Assembly: GCA_965249595.1 (NCBI GenBank) | Contig: OZ252242.1 | Coordinates: 1,922,001 to 1,986,000 of the forward strand | Length of the DNA: 64,000 bases | From: VXNJ01 sp965249595 | Lineage (GTDB): Bacteria; Chloroflexota; UBA11872; VXNJ01 | Reading direction: 5' to 3' | Shown: piece by piece, positions 54,041-61,733 of the stretch | Layout: the number at the start of each line of letters is the position of its first letter | How positions within the stretch are numbered: the stretch's first letter is position 1 | Notes under the pieces: generated by a model | Seen by the model: the letters and a program-made list of their open reading frames with translations, nothing else | What the model was told of the DNA's origin: nothing | Databases searched by the model: none | Position numbers and translations under genes: made by a program

Positions 54041-54745
54041 CTAGGCGCGGGCATAGCGATAGCCCGAACCGCGCACCGTTTCGATTCTTGAGGGCCGCCG
54101 CCAGTCGGGCTCGATTTTTCGCCGCAATGAGCTCACGTGCACCCGCACGGTGTGTACGTCATCGGTAAATTGGTGTCCCCAAACATCGCAAATGAGCAAC
54201 TCGGGTGAAATAACCCGCCCGCGGTTGCGAAGCAGGTATTCCAACAAGTCAAATTCCTTGGGCCGCAATTTGATCATCCGACCGCCAATTGCCAGCTCGC
54301 GGCCGGCCACTTCGAGGCGCAAGTCGCCGTCGGTCAAGACTTCCTCGCGATCGCCGCGCAATTGTTCAATCAACTGTTGTTGGCGGCGCAACAGGGCCTT
54401 GATCCGAGCCTGCAATTCGCGAACTGAAAACGGTTTGGTAACGTAGTCGTCGGCGCCAACTTCCAAGCCGACGATGCGGTCAATTTCATCACCGCGGGCG
54501 CTCAGCATCAAAACCGGCGCCGAGGTCAAGCGACGGATGTGAGGACAGGCCGCAAAGCCGTCCATGCCCGGCAGATTTACATCCAGCAAGACCACATCAA
54601 CGGCATGGTCGGCCAAGTGGTCGAGCGCATCCTCGGCGCTGGCGCAGGCATGAATCGAAAACCCGGATTCACGCAAGCTGTAGCGCAAAGACGCCACCAG
54701 GTTGGGCTCATCATCGACGAGCAGGATCCTAGGGCTGGCGGGCAA
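54041..54745 (-). CDS. phoB: Response regulator, PhoB-like (OmpR family)
   Basis: 234 aa. Receiver domain with Asp11-Asp12, phospho-acceptor Asp55 in VVLLDVNLPG and Lys in DDYVTKPFS, then a winged-helix domain with RPKEFDLLEYLLRNRGRVISPELL and VHVSSLRRKIE. Apparent TTG start, since no in-frame ATG lies before RILLVDDE. It is followed by phoR after 17 bp. GTCAAT/ATTGAC elements upstream are candidate autoregulatory sites. Confidence 0.94.
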   Translation of the reverse strand: MPASPRILLVDDEPNLVASLRYSLRESGFSIHACASAEDALDHLADHAVDVVLLDVNLPGMDGFAACPHIRRLTSAPVLMLSARGDEIDRIVGLEVGADDYVTKPFSVRELQARIKALLRRQQQLIEQLRGDREEVLTDGDLRLEVAGRELAIGGRMIKLRPKEFDLLEYLLRNRGRVISPELLICDVWGHQFTDDVHTVRVHVSSLRRKIEPDWRRPSRIETVRGSGYRYARA

Positions 54746-54756
54746 TGATTTTGCTT

Positions 54757-54816
54757 GTCAATGAGGGAATAAGCGGCCTGCCAGCGGGGCAAAAACCGTC
54801 AATGGTGAATATTGAC
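54757..54816. promoter_or_regulatory. GTCAAT repeats upstream of phoB
   Basis: GTCAAT at 54798-54803 and ATTGAC at 54811-54816 form a perfect inverted repeat with a 7-bp gap, and a third GTCAAT lies at 54757-54762. Part of it overlaps the last codons of the L,D-transpeptidase gene. The spacing would fit a dimeric regulator such as PhoB, but binding is untested. Confidence 0.3.
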
Positions 54817-55902
54817 GCGGGTTCCTACCTGGCAGAAGTCAAATGCGTAATTTGAATCGGGCAGCCGTAAGTTGAGGCAACCGTGGGAACGCGGGGTTCC
54901 GAAATCATCATGCCAGTAAGCGTAGTGGAAGGCATGGCCCTGGTCGGTGAAATACAGCGTGTTGTAAACGTTGGAGAGGAAGAAGTACTCCGAGGTTCCC
55001 GCAAATCCAGTCATCGTTTCCGACTCGACTTTGCGAAAGATCAGAAAGGTCCCGTCGGGAGTTTCGAAGGAATCCTTGCCCGGGGATGTGATGGCCGCGT
55101 GCTCGGGACCGTCGATCGAATTGAATGTGACCCGGCTCCGGGTGAGATCAACATCAACCCAGCGGCCCCGGCGTGGCCCAAAGCGCGGCTGGAAATTGGC
55201 CGGGTCAAATAGTCGGGCCCCCGGTAGAGGCGCCACTGCGGTTGTCGACTGACCGTATTGACGGGTCAGGAACCTGCCAATGGGCATCGGGAACGGTGTC
55301 CCGCCATCGCGCGTGACTAAAACCGTCTTTTGAAATGGCTGAATGAGCGTGCGGCTGTCGAACAGGTAGGCCCAATCGACCGGGTTTCCCCAGGCGAACA
55401 CGCCGCCGGTGTCGCGATGCCAGTTGAGAAATGACGGATGCATCCCGAGATCCCACTCCCAAGGCAGCGGGATCTCGCTAAAGTCCCTGTCCAAAGATCC
55501 GAGCAATTGGGATTTTCGATTGACCCAATCGGATCCGGCGTGGATAGACGAAACACTGGTCAATTCGTTGCCGCTCGAGTCGTCCGTCAATGTTGCATAT
55601 TCGAAGAATTGGACGGTCTGGCCACCGAGGCTGACCGGTTCGCTGACCGGCAATCCGAAGATATTTTCAGCGCCGTAGCGGGCCCAGTGCGAAAGAATTG
55701 ATCCAGCGATGTTGTGACCGGTTTGCGGGATATATACGGCGTTGTCCAGCTTGGCAATCTCGGCTGCCGGCGGGGCCGGCGGATCCGGCAGCAGAGCGCG
55801 GGCCGGCTTGGTGGCAGCCAAAGCGGCCGCAGCGGCGGCCGGAGCGGCCATCCCGATGAGGCGGCGGCGATTGAATCGGTGCCCTGTGGAGGCGAGTGCC
55901 AT
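54799..55902 (-). CDS. Tat-exported L,D-transpeptidase (YkuD domain)
   Basis: 367 aa from ATG 55902. FNRRRLIGMAAP is a twin-arginine signal with a long Ala-rich hydrophobic stretch. The catalytic YkuD motif is at the C-terminus: HYAYWHDDFGTPRSHGCLNLR, with catalytic Cys about residue 342. The region before it (about 60-250) is not a common domain that I recognise. Such enzymes make 3-3 cross-links between DAP residues or attach proteins to peptidoglycan. This agrees with dapF and dapL in the window. A TTG at 55911 is an alternative start. Confidence 0.88.
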   Translation of the reverse strand: MALASTGHRFNRRRLIGMAAPAAAAAALAATKPARALLPDPPAPPAAEIAKLDNAVYIPQTGHNIAGSILSHWARYGAENIFGLPVSEPVSLGGQTVQFFEYATLTDDSSGNELTSVSSIHAGSDWVNRKSQLLGSLDRDFSEIPLPWEWDLGMHPSFLNWHRDTGGVFAWGNPVDWAYLFDSRTLIQPFQKTVLVTRDGGTPFPMPIGRFLTRQYGQSTTAVAPLPGARLFDPANFQPRFGPRRGRWVDVDLTRSRVTFNSIDGPEHAAITSPGKDSFETPDGTFLIFRKVESETMTGFAGTSEYFFLSNVYNTLYFTDQGHAFHYAYWHDDFGTPRSHGCLNLRLPDSNYAFDFCQVGTRVNIHH

Positions 55903-55965
55903 TGCTCTCAATTTCCGTCAGCGGCGAAAGGTCGGAGTGCCAAGACTGTCACTCAACCCTCTTTT

Positions 55966-55971
55966 ATTATC
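55966..55971 (-). promoter_or_regulatory. Possible -10 box of the L,D-transpeptidase gene
   Basis: On the minus strand this reads GATAAT within an AT-rich stretch about 64 bp upstream of the start codon. No clear -35 box is seen. Confidence 0.25.
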
Positions 55972-56060
55972 TAAAAGACGGGCAAACGTGAACTTGACCG
56001 CAACCCAAATTACCGCTTCAACGGCGAATCGGTTAACCACTCATGAGGAAGGCTCCCCGT

Positions 56061-56990
56061 ATGCTCCCGACCCGCCGATTTGGACGCCATGACGACGAAG
56101 TGACCATCGTCGGGGTTGGTTGCGGCCACATAGTTCGACCGAGCAATTCACGCGAAGTTTCAATTGCCATCCTTCGCGCGGCAATCGATCGCGGCGTAAA
56201 TTTCATCGACACGGCCTGGGACTATGGCGACGGCGAAAGCGAAATTCGGGTGGGGATGGCGATCGAGGGCATGCGCGACGATCTTTTCCTGGCCACCAAG
56301 GTATGCTCACGCGACCGCGCCACGGCGGCCGACCAGATCGACGAATCGCTGCGACGGTTAAAGACCGACCGCGTCGACCTGCTCTCGCTGCACGAGATCA
56401 ATTACGACAACGATCCCGAATGGTGCTTTGAGCGCGGAGGGGCGTTCGAGGCCCTGATCGAAGCTCAGGCTGCCGGAAAGACGCGTTATATCGGCTTTAC
56501 CGGGCACAAACACCCGGACATGCTCTTAGAAATGTTGGAGCGATTCGACGGCTGGGATGCGGTGCAGATGCCGATCAACGTTTATGACCTCTCATATCGC
56601 AGCTTCGTACGCAAGGTACTCCCGATCGTCAACGCCCGCGGAATGGCCTGCATCGGCATGAAATCGCTCGGCGGATATGGGCAATTTGTAACTGACGGCG
56701 GCTTGAGGGCGCAAGATTGCCGCCGCTTTGCCCTCTCGCAACCGATTACGACGCTCAGCTGCGGGATGGTATCGCTCGAAGATATGGAGCAGGACACGGC
56801 GATAGGGCGCGATTTCCAACCCCTGGCCGAGTCGCAATTGAATGAGATGGCCAGCGCGGTCCAACGCGAAGCGCGCGACGGTCGCCACGAGTGGTTCAAA
56901 TCCAACAATTTCTTCGACAACAACTATCACCGCGACCAGCACGGATTCCCCGAAGTGGCTGACGTTCGGACCTCGCGCGGCCTGATTTAA
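56061..56990 (+). CDS. Aldo/keto reductase
   Basis: 309 aa TIM-barrel NADPH-dependent oxidoreductase. The catalytic tetrad is visible: Asp50 and Tyr55 in DTAWDYGDGE, Lys80 in LATKV and His111 in LSLHEIN. ATG 56061 is preferred to 56043 because AGGAAGG lies 8 nt before it and MLPTRRFGRHDDEVTIVGVG is the usual start. The C-terminal tail, with SNNFFDNNYHRDQHG, is unusual and probably forms the substrate lid. Substrate unknown. Monocistronic. Confidence 0.92.
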   Translation: MLPTRRFGRHDDEVTIVGVGCGHIVRPSNSREVSIAILRAAIDRGVNFIDTAWDYGDGESEIRVGMAIEGMRDDLFLATKVCSRDRATAADQIDESLRRLKTDRVDLLSLHEINYDNDPEWCFERGGAFEALIEAQAAGKTRYIGFTGHKHPDMLLEMLERFDGWDAVQMPINVYDLSYRSFVRKVLPIVNARGMACIGMKSLGGYGQFVTDGGLRAQDCRRFALSQPITTLSCGMVSLEDMEQDTAIGRDFQPLAESQLNEMASAVQREARDGRHEWFKSNNFFDNNYHRDQHGFPEVADVRTSRGLI

Positions 56991-57018
56991 ATCCGTAGCC
57001 GCGCTGCGCTAGCGCCGC

Positions 57019-57540
57019 CTATCGCCGCTTGCGAAATTGCACCAGCAATATAGTCGCGCCGACGGCAATTAGGATCGCCGGCCAGAGCTTGCCGCCAAAC
57101 CACCCGATCAGGCTCCAGACCAGATCCCAGAAATCAAAGCCCGCAAAGTCGCCAACGATCATCAAGGATCCGATGGCGATCAAAACTAGGCCGGCGAACA
57201 CCGCCGCGCTGCTCAGCTTGCGGGTCGCCGGCCTAGTCGCCGCGGCCGGACCGGCAGCGCCTCCGCCATCCTCCTTTGTCGCCGGAGATTCGGTATCTTC
57301 ACCCTCCGCCGGGTCGGCGGACAGAGTCGGTTCACCAGACCGCTGGGGAACAACGATCCAAGCCACGACATAGGCAAGCGCAAGCAATCCGGAGGTAAGA
57401 AACGTTAGGCCCACCCAAAGCAGGCGGACAATCGTCGGGTCGATTTCAAAGATCTCGCCCAATCCTCCGCAGATGCCGCCGAGCATGCGGTCCTGCGAAC
57501 TTCGATACAGGCGGGCGAACGATCCGCCGACCTTATTCAT
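57019..57540 (-). CDS. PspC domain membrane protein
   Basis: 173 aa. PspC domain at 10-70 with RLYRSSQDRMLGGICGGLGEIFEIDPTIVRLLWVGL and a helix through LALAYVVAWIVVP. A charged linker rich in Glu, Pro and Ala (about 70-110) leads to two further hydrophobic segments at about 112-130 and 135-165. PspC proteins relate to envelope stress or polymer sensing in several phyla. No pspA is adjacent. AGGTAGGTGA precedes the ATG. Confidence 0.9.
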   Translation of the reverse strand: MNKVGGSFARLYRSSQDRMLGGICGGLGEIFEIDPTIVRLLWVGLTFLTSGLLALAYVVAWIVVPQRSGEPTLSADPAEGEDTESPATKEDGGGAAGPAAATRPATRKLSSAAVFAGLVLIAIGSLMIVGDFAGFDFWDLVWSLIGWFGGKLWPAILIAVGATILLVQFRKRR

Positions 57541-57588
57541 CGCCTTTTCACCTACCTGTCCGCCGGTGCCGCAACATCATCGGCCCCG

Positions 57589-58308
57589 CTACCAATCGAT
57601 CCTCTGCCGATTAAAGAAAAAGCCGCCATTGGGACCATCGGCCGGCAGCGTGGCCAGCCAGACGACCCCGCGCGCCGATTCTTCGACCGAGAGGTCGGCA
57701 TCGGGTCCACCCATGTCGGTTCGCACCCATCCTGGATGAGCGGAATTTACCTTCACGTCGCCGTTGCCGGCCAGGCCGGCAAAAATGCGCGTGACTGCGT
57801 TGGCGGCGGTTTTGGATATCGAATAGGCCGGGGCGCGCGAATCCATCGTGGCCAACTGGCCGCGCTTTGACGTGACGTTGACGATCCGTCCGTACCCCTG
57901 GGCAAGCATGTCCGGCAAGGCCGCGCGACAAGCCCGGTAGACGCCAACCGTATTTACTTGAAAGCTGTCAAAGAGGGTCGCGTCCAGGGTCTGCAAGGCC
58001 TGGTCCGGTGGGCCGGTCGCTGCCGGGTCGAGCGAAACACCGGCGTTGTTGATCAGTACGTCCAAGGATCCGCAGGCGCCCTTGACGAATTCGACCGCCC
58101 GCTCGACGGTAAACGACTTCGAGACGTCCATATTCACATACAGCACGTCGATGCCGTCGGCTGCCAGTTTCTGAACTGCCACCGCGCCCAGGCGTTCGTC
58201 GCGTGAGGACAGAACTACGCGCAGGCCGGCCTGGGCAAGCTGACGGCAAATCTCAAGTCCTAGGCCGCGATTCCCACCGGTAACCAGTGCTACCTTCGAT
58301 CGGTCCAT
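57589..58308 (-). CDS. Short-chain dehydrogenase/reductase
   Basis: 239 aa Rossmann enzyme. TGGNRGLGLEI (10-20) is the cofactor glycine motif, NNAGVS follows, and the catalytic residues lie in VNVTSKRGQLA (Ser) and APAYSISKTAAN (Tyr, Lys). ATG 58308 is chosen since a near-perfect AAGGAGGTGA lies just before it. GGPDADLSVEESARGVVWLA near the end is typical of carbonyl-reductase-like SDRs. Substrate unknown. Divergent from the first gene of the sulfatase trio. Confidence 0.92.
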   Translation of the reverse strand: MDRSKVALVTGGNRGLGLEICRQLAQAGLRVVLSSRDERLGAVAVQKLAADGIDVLYVNMDVSKSFTVERAVEFVKGACGSLDVLINNAGVSLDPAATGPPDQALQTLDATLFDSFQVNTVGVYRACRAALPDMLAQGYGRIVNVTSKRGQLATMDSRAPAYSISKTAANAVTRIFAGLAGNGDVKVNSAHPGWVRTDMGGPDADLSVEESARGVVWLATLPADGPNGGFFFNRQRIDW

Positions 58309-58310
58309 GC

Positions 58311-58320
58311 TCACCTCCTT
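58311..58320 (-). promoter_or_regulatory. Full-length Shine-Dalgarno site of the SDR gene
   Basis: On the minus strand this reads AAGGAGGTGA, an exact anti-Shine-Dalgarno match, 2 nt before ATG 58308. It shows that the 3' end of 16S rRNA is conventional in this organism. Confidence 0.85.
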
Positions 58321-58477
58321 ACGAATTGTCCCTTGCAATATGAGACCGATCGCCAAATAACTCCCCGTAAGCCCAGCCGCCCGCCAAGCGGAGGGACGCC
58401 CGATTCACAGCGCGAAGTGATGCTCACCTTTAAATAAGTGGGATTAATCGCCAGCGACCCGCACAATTGCCAAATAT

Positions 58478-58482
58478 GGAGG
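58478..58482 (+). promoter_or_regulatory. Shine-Dalgarno site pointing to a TTG start
   Basis: GGAGG is 8 nt before TTG 58491, but lies downstream of the in-frame ATG at 58476, so the TTG is the better start. Confidence 0.6.
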
Positions 58483-58490
58483 CTACGCAT

Positions 58491-59918
58491 TTGGACCGGC
58501 CCAATTTCCTCATCATCATGACCGATGAGCACAATCCCTATTTCTCATCACCCTACGGCCACCCAACTGTTCGCACCCCCAATCTGGACCGCTTGGCCGC
58601 AAGTGGCGCCACGTTCGAACATGGGTACTGCAATTCACCGCTCTGCGTGCCATCGCGGGCCTCGTTTATGGCGGGGCGCTACGTCCATCAGGTGCAGGTT
58701 TGGGACAACGCCGCCAGCTTTGCCACGGACCAGATCACCTGGGCGCATCGTCTCAACGTGGCCGGCTACGACACCGCCCTCTGCGGCAAGATGCATTTCG
58801 TCGGACCCGATCAGAAACACGGCTTTAGCCAGCGGCTGCTCGACGACATTCACGGTGGCGGTTCCGTTACCGGCACCCTTCCCGACTGGCGCACCGGCAG
58901 CTTTAATTCACCGCCCACCAACGCCCAGCGGCTCACCGAAATTCCCGGCCCCGGCGATCACGAACATCAGCAATATGACGACGAGGTGGCCAGCCGGACG
59001 ATTGATTTTCTAAGCCAGCCGGACCGCTCTGAGCGGCCGTTCGCCATCTGCGCCTCAATCTTCACGCCACACTTTCCGTTCATCGCCCGCGACGAGTACT
59101 ACTACCAGTACTACCCCGATAACGTCGACATGCCCAATCACGCCTACGGGGAATTGGGTGAACTGCACCCGCAAAACGAGCGCATGTTGACCCACTTTGA
59201 ATTGCGCGACATCCCCGATGAGCAGATTCGCAAGGCGCGGGCCGCCTATTACGGAATGTGTACATTCGCCGATGAGCGAATTGGCGCCATCCTCGACGCC
59301 TTGGAAGAAAACGGTTTAGCCGAAAACACGGTGGTTGCCTACGTGGCCGACCACGGCGAGCAGCTCGGCGAAAAGGGCCTATGGTACAAGTGCGGCTTCT
59401 ACGATCATTCGACCCGCATCCCGTTCATGGTCCGCTGGCCGGGCCTAACCGAAGGCGGATCTCGCTACACCCGGGTGGTGTCGCTGCTGGACCTGGTCTC
59501 GACCATGCTTGACGGCGCCGGTGCCGATTCCGAATTCGTTGAGGGCACCTCGCTGTTGCCCTTGCTCGAGGGAAACGAGGCCGATGGAGGCGGAACGGCG
59601 ATCTGTGACTATTACGCCCACGGGTCGGTTGGGCCGGGCCGGAGCATTCGGCAGGGGCGCTACAAACTAAATTACTACCACGGCGAGTCCAGCGAGCTTT
59701 TCGATCTAGAGGCCGATCCCGACGAGGTGCATGACCTAATCGACGATCCCGAACACGCCGCCACCGTGGCGTCCTTGACCACGGCGGCGCTGGCCGATTG
59801 GGACCCAGGCGCCATAGTCGATCAAGTCCTAGAGTCCCAGCAATCGCGAATGAAGATTGCCGGCGGAATTGGCGCCCACCCTTGGGGGCCGCCGTGGCGC
59901 AACGGAAGTTTCCTCTAG
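58491..59918 (+). CDS. Sulfatase, first of three in tandem
   Basis: 475 aa from TTG 58491; ATG 58476 is also in frame. RPNFLIIMTDEHNP gives metal ligands Asp12 and Glu13, and the formylglycine motif is C52-V-P-S-R56 with ASFMAGRYVH. The second metal site is VADHGEQLGEKG. WAHRLNVAGYDTALCGKMHFVGPDQKHGF is shared with the two following genes, which are closer to each other than to this one. LKYNYYHGE-like RYKLNYYHGESSELFDLEADP closes the domain. No signal peptide. The group resembles choline-sulfatase or arylsulfatase relatives; substrate unknown. Confidence 0.92.
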   Translation: MDRPNFLIIMTDEHNPYFSSPYGHPTVRTPNLDRLAASGATFEHGYCNSPLCVPSRASFMAGRYVHQVQVWDNAASFATDQITWAHRLNVAGYDTALCGKMHFVGPDQKHGFSQRLLDDIHGGGSVTGTLPDWRTGSFNSPPTNAQRLTEIPGPGDHEHQQYDDEVASRTIDFLSQPDRSERPFAICASIFTPHFPFIARDEYYYQYYPDNVDMPNHAYGELGELHPQNERMLTHFELRDIPDEQIRKARAAYYGMCTFADERIGAILDALEENGLAENTVVAYVADHGEQLGEKGLWYKCGFYDHSTRIPFMVRWPGLTEGGSRYTRVVSLLDLVSTMLDGAGADSEFVEGTSLLPLLEGNEADGGGTAICDYYAHGSVGPGRSIRQGRYKLNYYHGESSELFDLEADPDEVHDLIDDPEHAATVASLTTAALADWDPGAIVDQVLESQQSRMKIAGGIGAHPWGPPWRNGSFL

Positions 59919-59922
59919 CCCA

Positions 59923-59976
59923 CACCGACAGGGATAAACCCTGCCACAACTGATCAACCACGCCGTCACCGACAGG
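59923..59976 (+). repeat. CACCGACAGG direct repeats before the second sulfatase
   Basis: CACCGACAGG occurs at 59923-59932 and 59967-59976, 44 bp apart (about four helix turns), each followed closely by TAAAC. They lie in the 64-bp gap before ATG 59983. A tandem regulator site is possible. Confidence 0.4.
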
Positions 59977-59982
59977 TAAACG

Positions 59983-61401
59983 ATGCCAAAACAACCAAAC
60001 ATCTTGGTCGTAATGAGCGACCAACATTCGCGCCGCTACACCGCCCCTTACGGGCACCCGTTCGTTCAGACCCCCAACATGCAACGATTGGCCGACGAGG
60101 GCGTAACTTTCGAGAACGCCTACTGCAATTCGCCGATCTGCGCACCCTCGCGCGCCTCGTTTATGACCGGTCAGCACGTTCCCGATATCGGAGCCTGGGA
60201 CAATGCCGCCATCCTGCACGGTGACGAAACGACCTGGGCTCATCTGCTAAACGCCGCCGGATACGAAACGGTGCTGTGCGGCAAGATGCACTTTCAGGGA
60301 GCCGATCAAATGCACGGCTTCAAGCGCCGGATTCTCTCTGACGTGCATGGCAACGCCGGGCCGGGTTTGACGGCCGATTGGTCCGAGTGGCACCCCGAAA
60401 ACGCACCGTCTGATATGACCATGTTCACTGAGGCTGGTCCCGGTGAAGATCGTTTTTCAGCTTATGACGAGATCGCCACCGCCCAGGCCAGCACCTACAT
60501 TCGGGGGCAGGAGCAATCCGATCAGCCCTGGGCCCTGGTTGTGGGCCTGATAACTCCGCACTATCCGTTCGTGGCTCGGCCGAAATACTGGGACATGTAC
60601 TACCCCGAGCACGCCGACCTGCCCGAGGTACCGGCGCACTTCGACGACATTCACCCGCACAAACGACGGATCGGCGAATGGTTCTCATTTACTGATGTTC
60701 CCGACGAGCTAATAGCTCGCTGCCGGGCCGCCTATTACGGCCTGATCACTTATACCGATGACTGCCTGGGCGAGATACTGGAGGCCGTCGATGAATCCGG
60801 ACAAGCCAACGACACGGTTGTCGTTTACACGTCCGACCACGGCGACGGCGCCGGCGAGCACGGCATGTGGCAGAAACACACCTTTTATGAAAACTCGGTC
60901 GGTGTGCCATTGCAAATCCGCTGGCCCGGGGAGATTCCGCCCAACGGCCGAATTTCGCAACCGGTCTCGTTGGTCGATCTGACCCAGACCATTGTTGATG
61001 CCGCCGGGTCCGAGGCGCCCGATTACTGGGCGGGCGAGAGTTTGCTGCCGCTGGCCGGCGGCGGCGGCGAAGAGGGTGACGGGCTGGTCATTAACGACTT
61101 CACGGCGGTCGGTGGCAAAGCGGCCTGCCGCATGGTGCGGGTCGGAAATCTCAAATACAACTACTACCACGGTGAGCCGGAAGAGCTCTTTGACCTGGCG
61201 ACTGACCCCAACGAGGTGACCAACCAGAGCGGGAATCCCATCTACGCCGAAGCGCTCGCCAACCTACGCGAGCAAGCAATGGTCGGCTACGACCCGGTGG
61301 AAGTAACCGCCCGCGTAAAGCTCTCGCAAAGAAAGCGCAAGCTGATCAACGACGGCTATGCATTTGAGCTCTGCGGATATTGGGCCCCCGGGCAGATCTA
61401 G
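59983..61401 (+). CDS. Sulfatase, second of three in tandem
   Basis: 472 aa. PNILVVMSDQHSRRY gives Asp13 and Gln14, with formylglycine site C53-A-P-S-R57 in YCNSPICAPSRASFMTG. GADQMHGFKRRILSDVHG and TSDHGDGAGEHGMW (second metal site) follow. Roughly 80-85% identical by eye to the next gene, including length, so a recent duplication. It differs in the site motif residue (Ala versus Gly) and in clusters of surface positions. No signal peptide. No ribosome-binding site stands out. Confidence 0.93.
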   Translation: MPKQPNILVVMSDQHSRRYTAPYGHPFVQTPNMQRLADEGVTFENAYCNSPICAPSRASFMTGQHVPDIGAWDNAAILHGDETTWAHLLNAAGYETVLCGKMHFQGADQMHGFKRRILSDVHGNAGPGLTADWSEWHPENAPSDMTMFTEAGPGEDRFSAYDEIATAQASTYIRGQEQSDQPWALVVGLITPHYPFVARPKYWDMYYPEHADLPEVPAHFDDIHPHKRRIGEWFSFTDVPDELIARCRAAYYGLITYTDDCLGEILEAVDESGQANDTVVVYTSDHGDGAGEHGMWQKHTFYENSVGVPLQIRWPGEIPPNGRISQPVSLVDLTQTIVDAAGSEAPDYWAGESLLPLAGGGGEEGDGLVINDFTAVGGKAACRMVRVGNLKYNYYHGEPEELFDLATDPNEVTNQSGNPIYAEALANLREQAMVGYDPVEVTARVKLSQRKRKLINDGYAFELCGYWAPGQI

Positions 61402-61733
61402 CGCAAATGGCTAACTGACGGCATATCGGCGCCAATCGAGCGCAGCAATAGCCGATCTCGTACAGCTGGTCCGACCAGTCCCATAAAAACATCCGCCGGT
61501 AGGGATCGGCTTGATGCTGCGGGCGGTAATTTCTCTCATCACCGCAGCATCGGCAATGATCATCGGCGGGTTCGACGCCGGAACCGGCAATCTTGCTCTT
61601 TGCGCAGGTCGAATTCGGGGTCTGATTAAATTTGAATGGTGGTTGAGCGATTTTCAGGGTCTTAACGGCCGGGCGCGCCAATGCGCCAACTGCCACATAG
61701 CCGAACAACAGAAAGTAAAACGACGGGCCATTT
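61402..61733. other. Gap between duplicated sulfatases, no gene supported
   Basis: 332 bp. Short frames exist on both strands, but none shows a recognisable domain or a start with ribosome-binding site. Codon-position bias looks weak. It may hold the promoter of the third sulfatase or be decayed coding sequence separated by the duplication. Confidence 0.5.
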
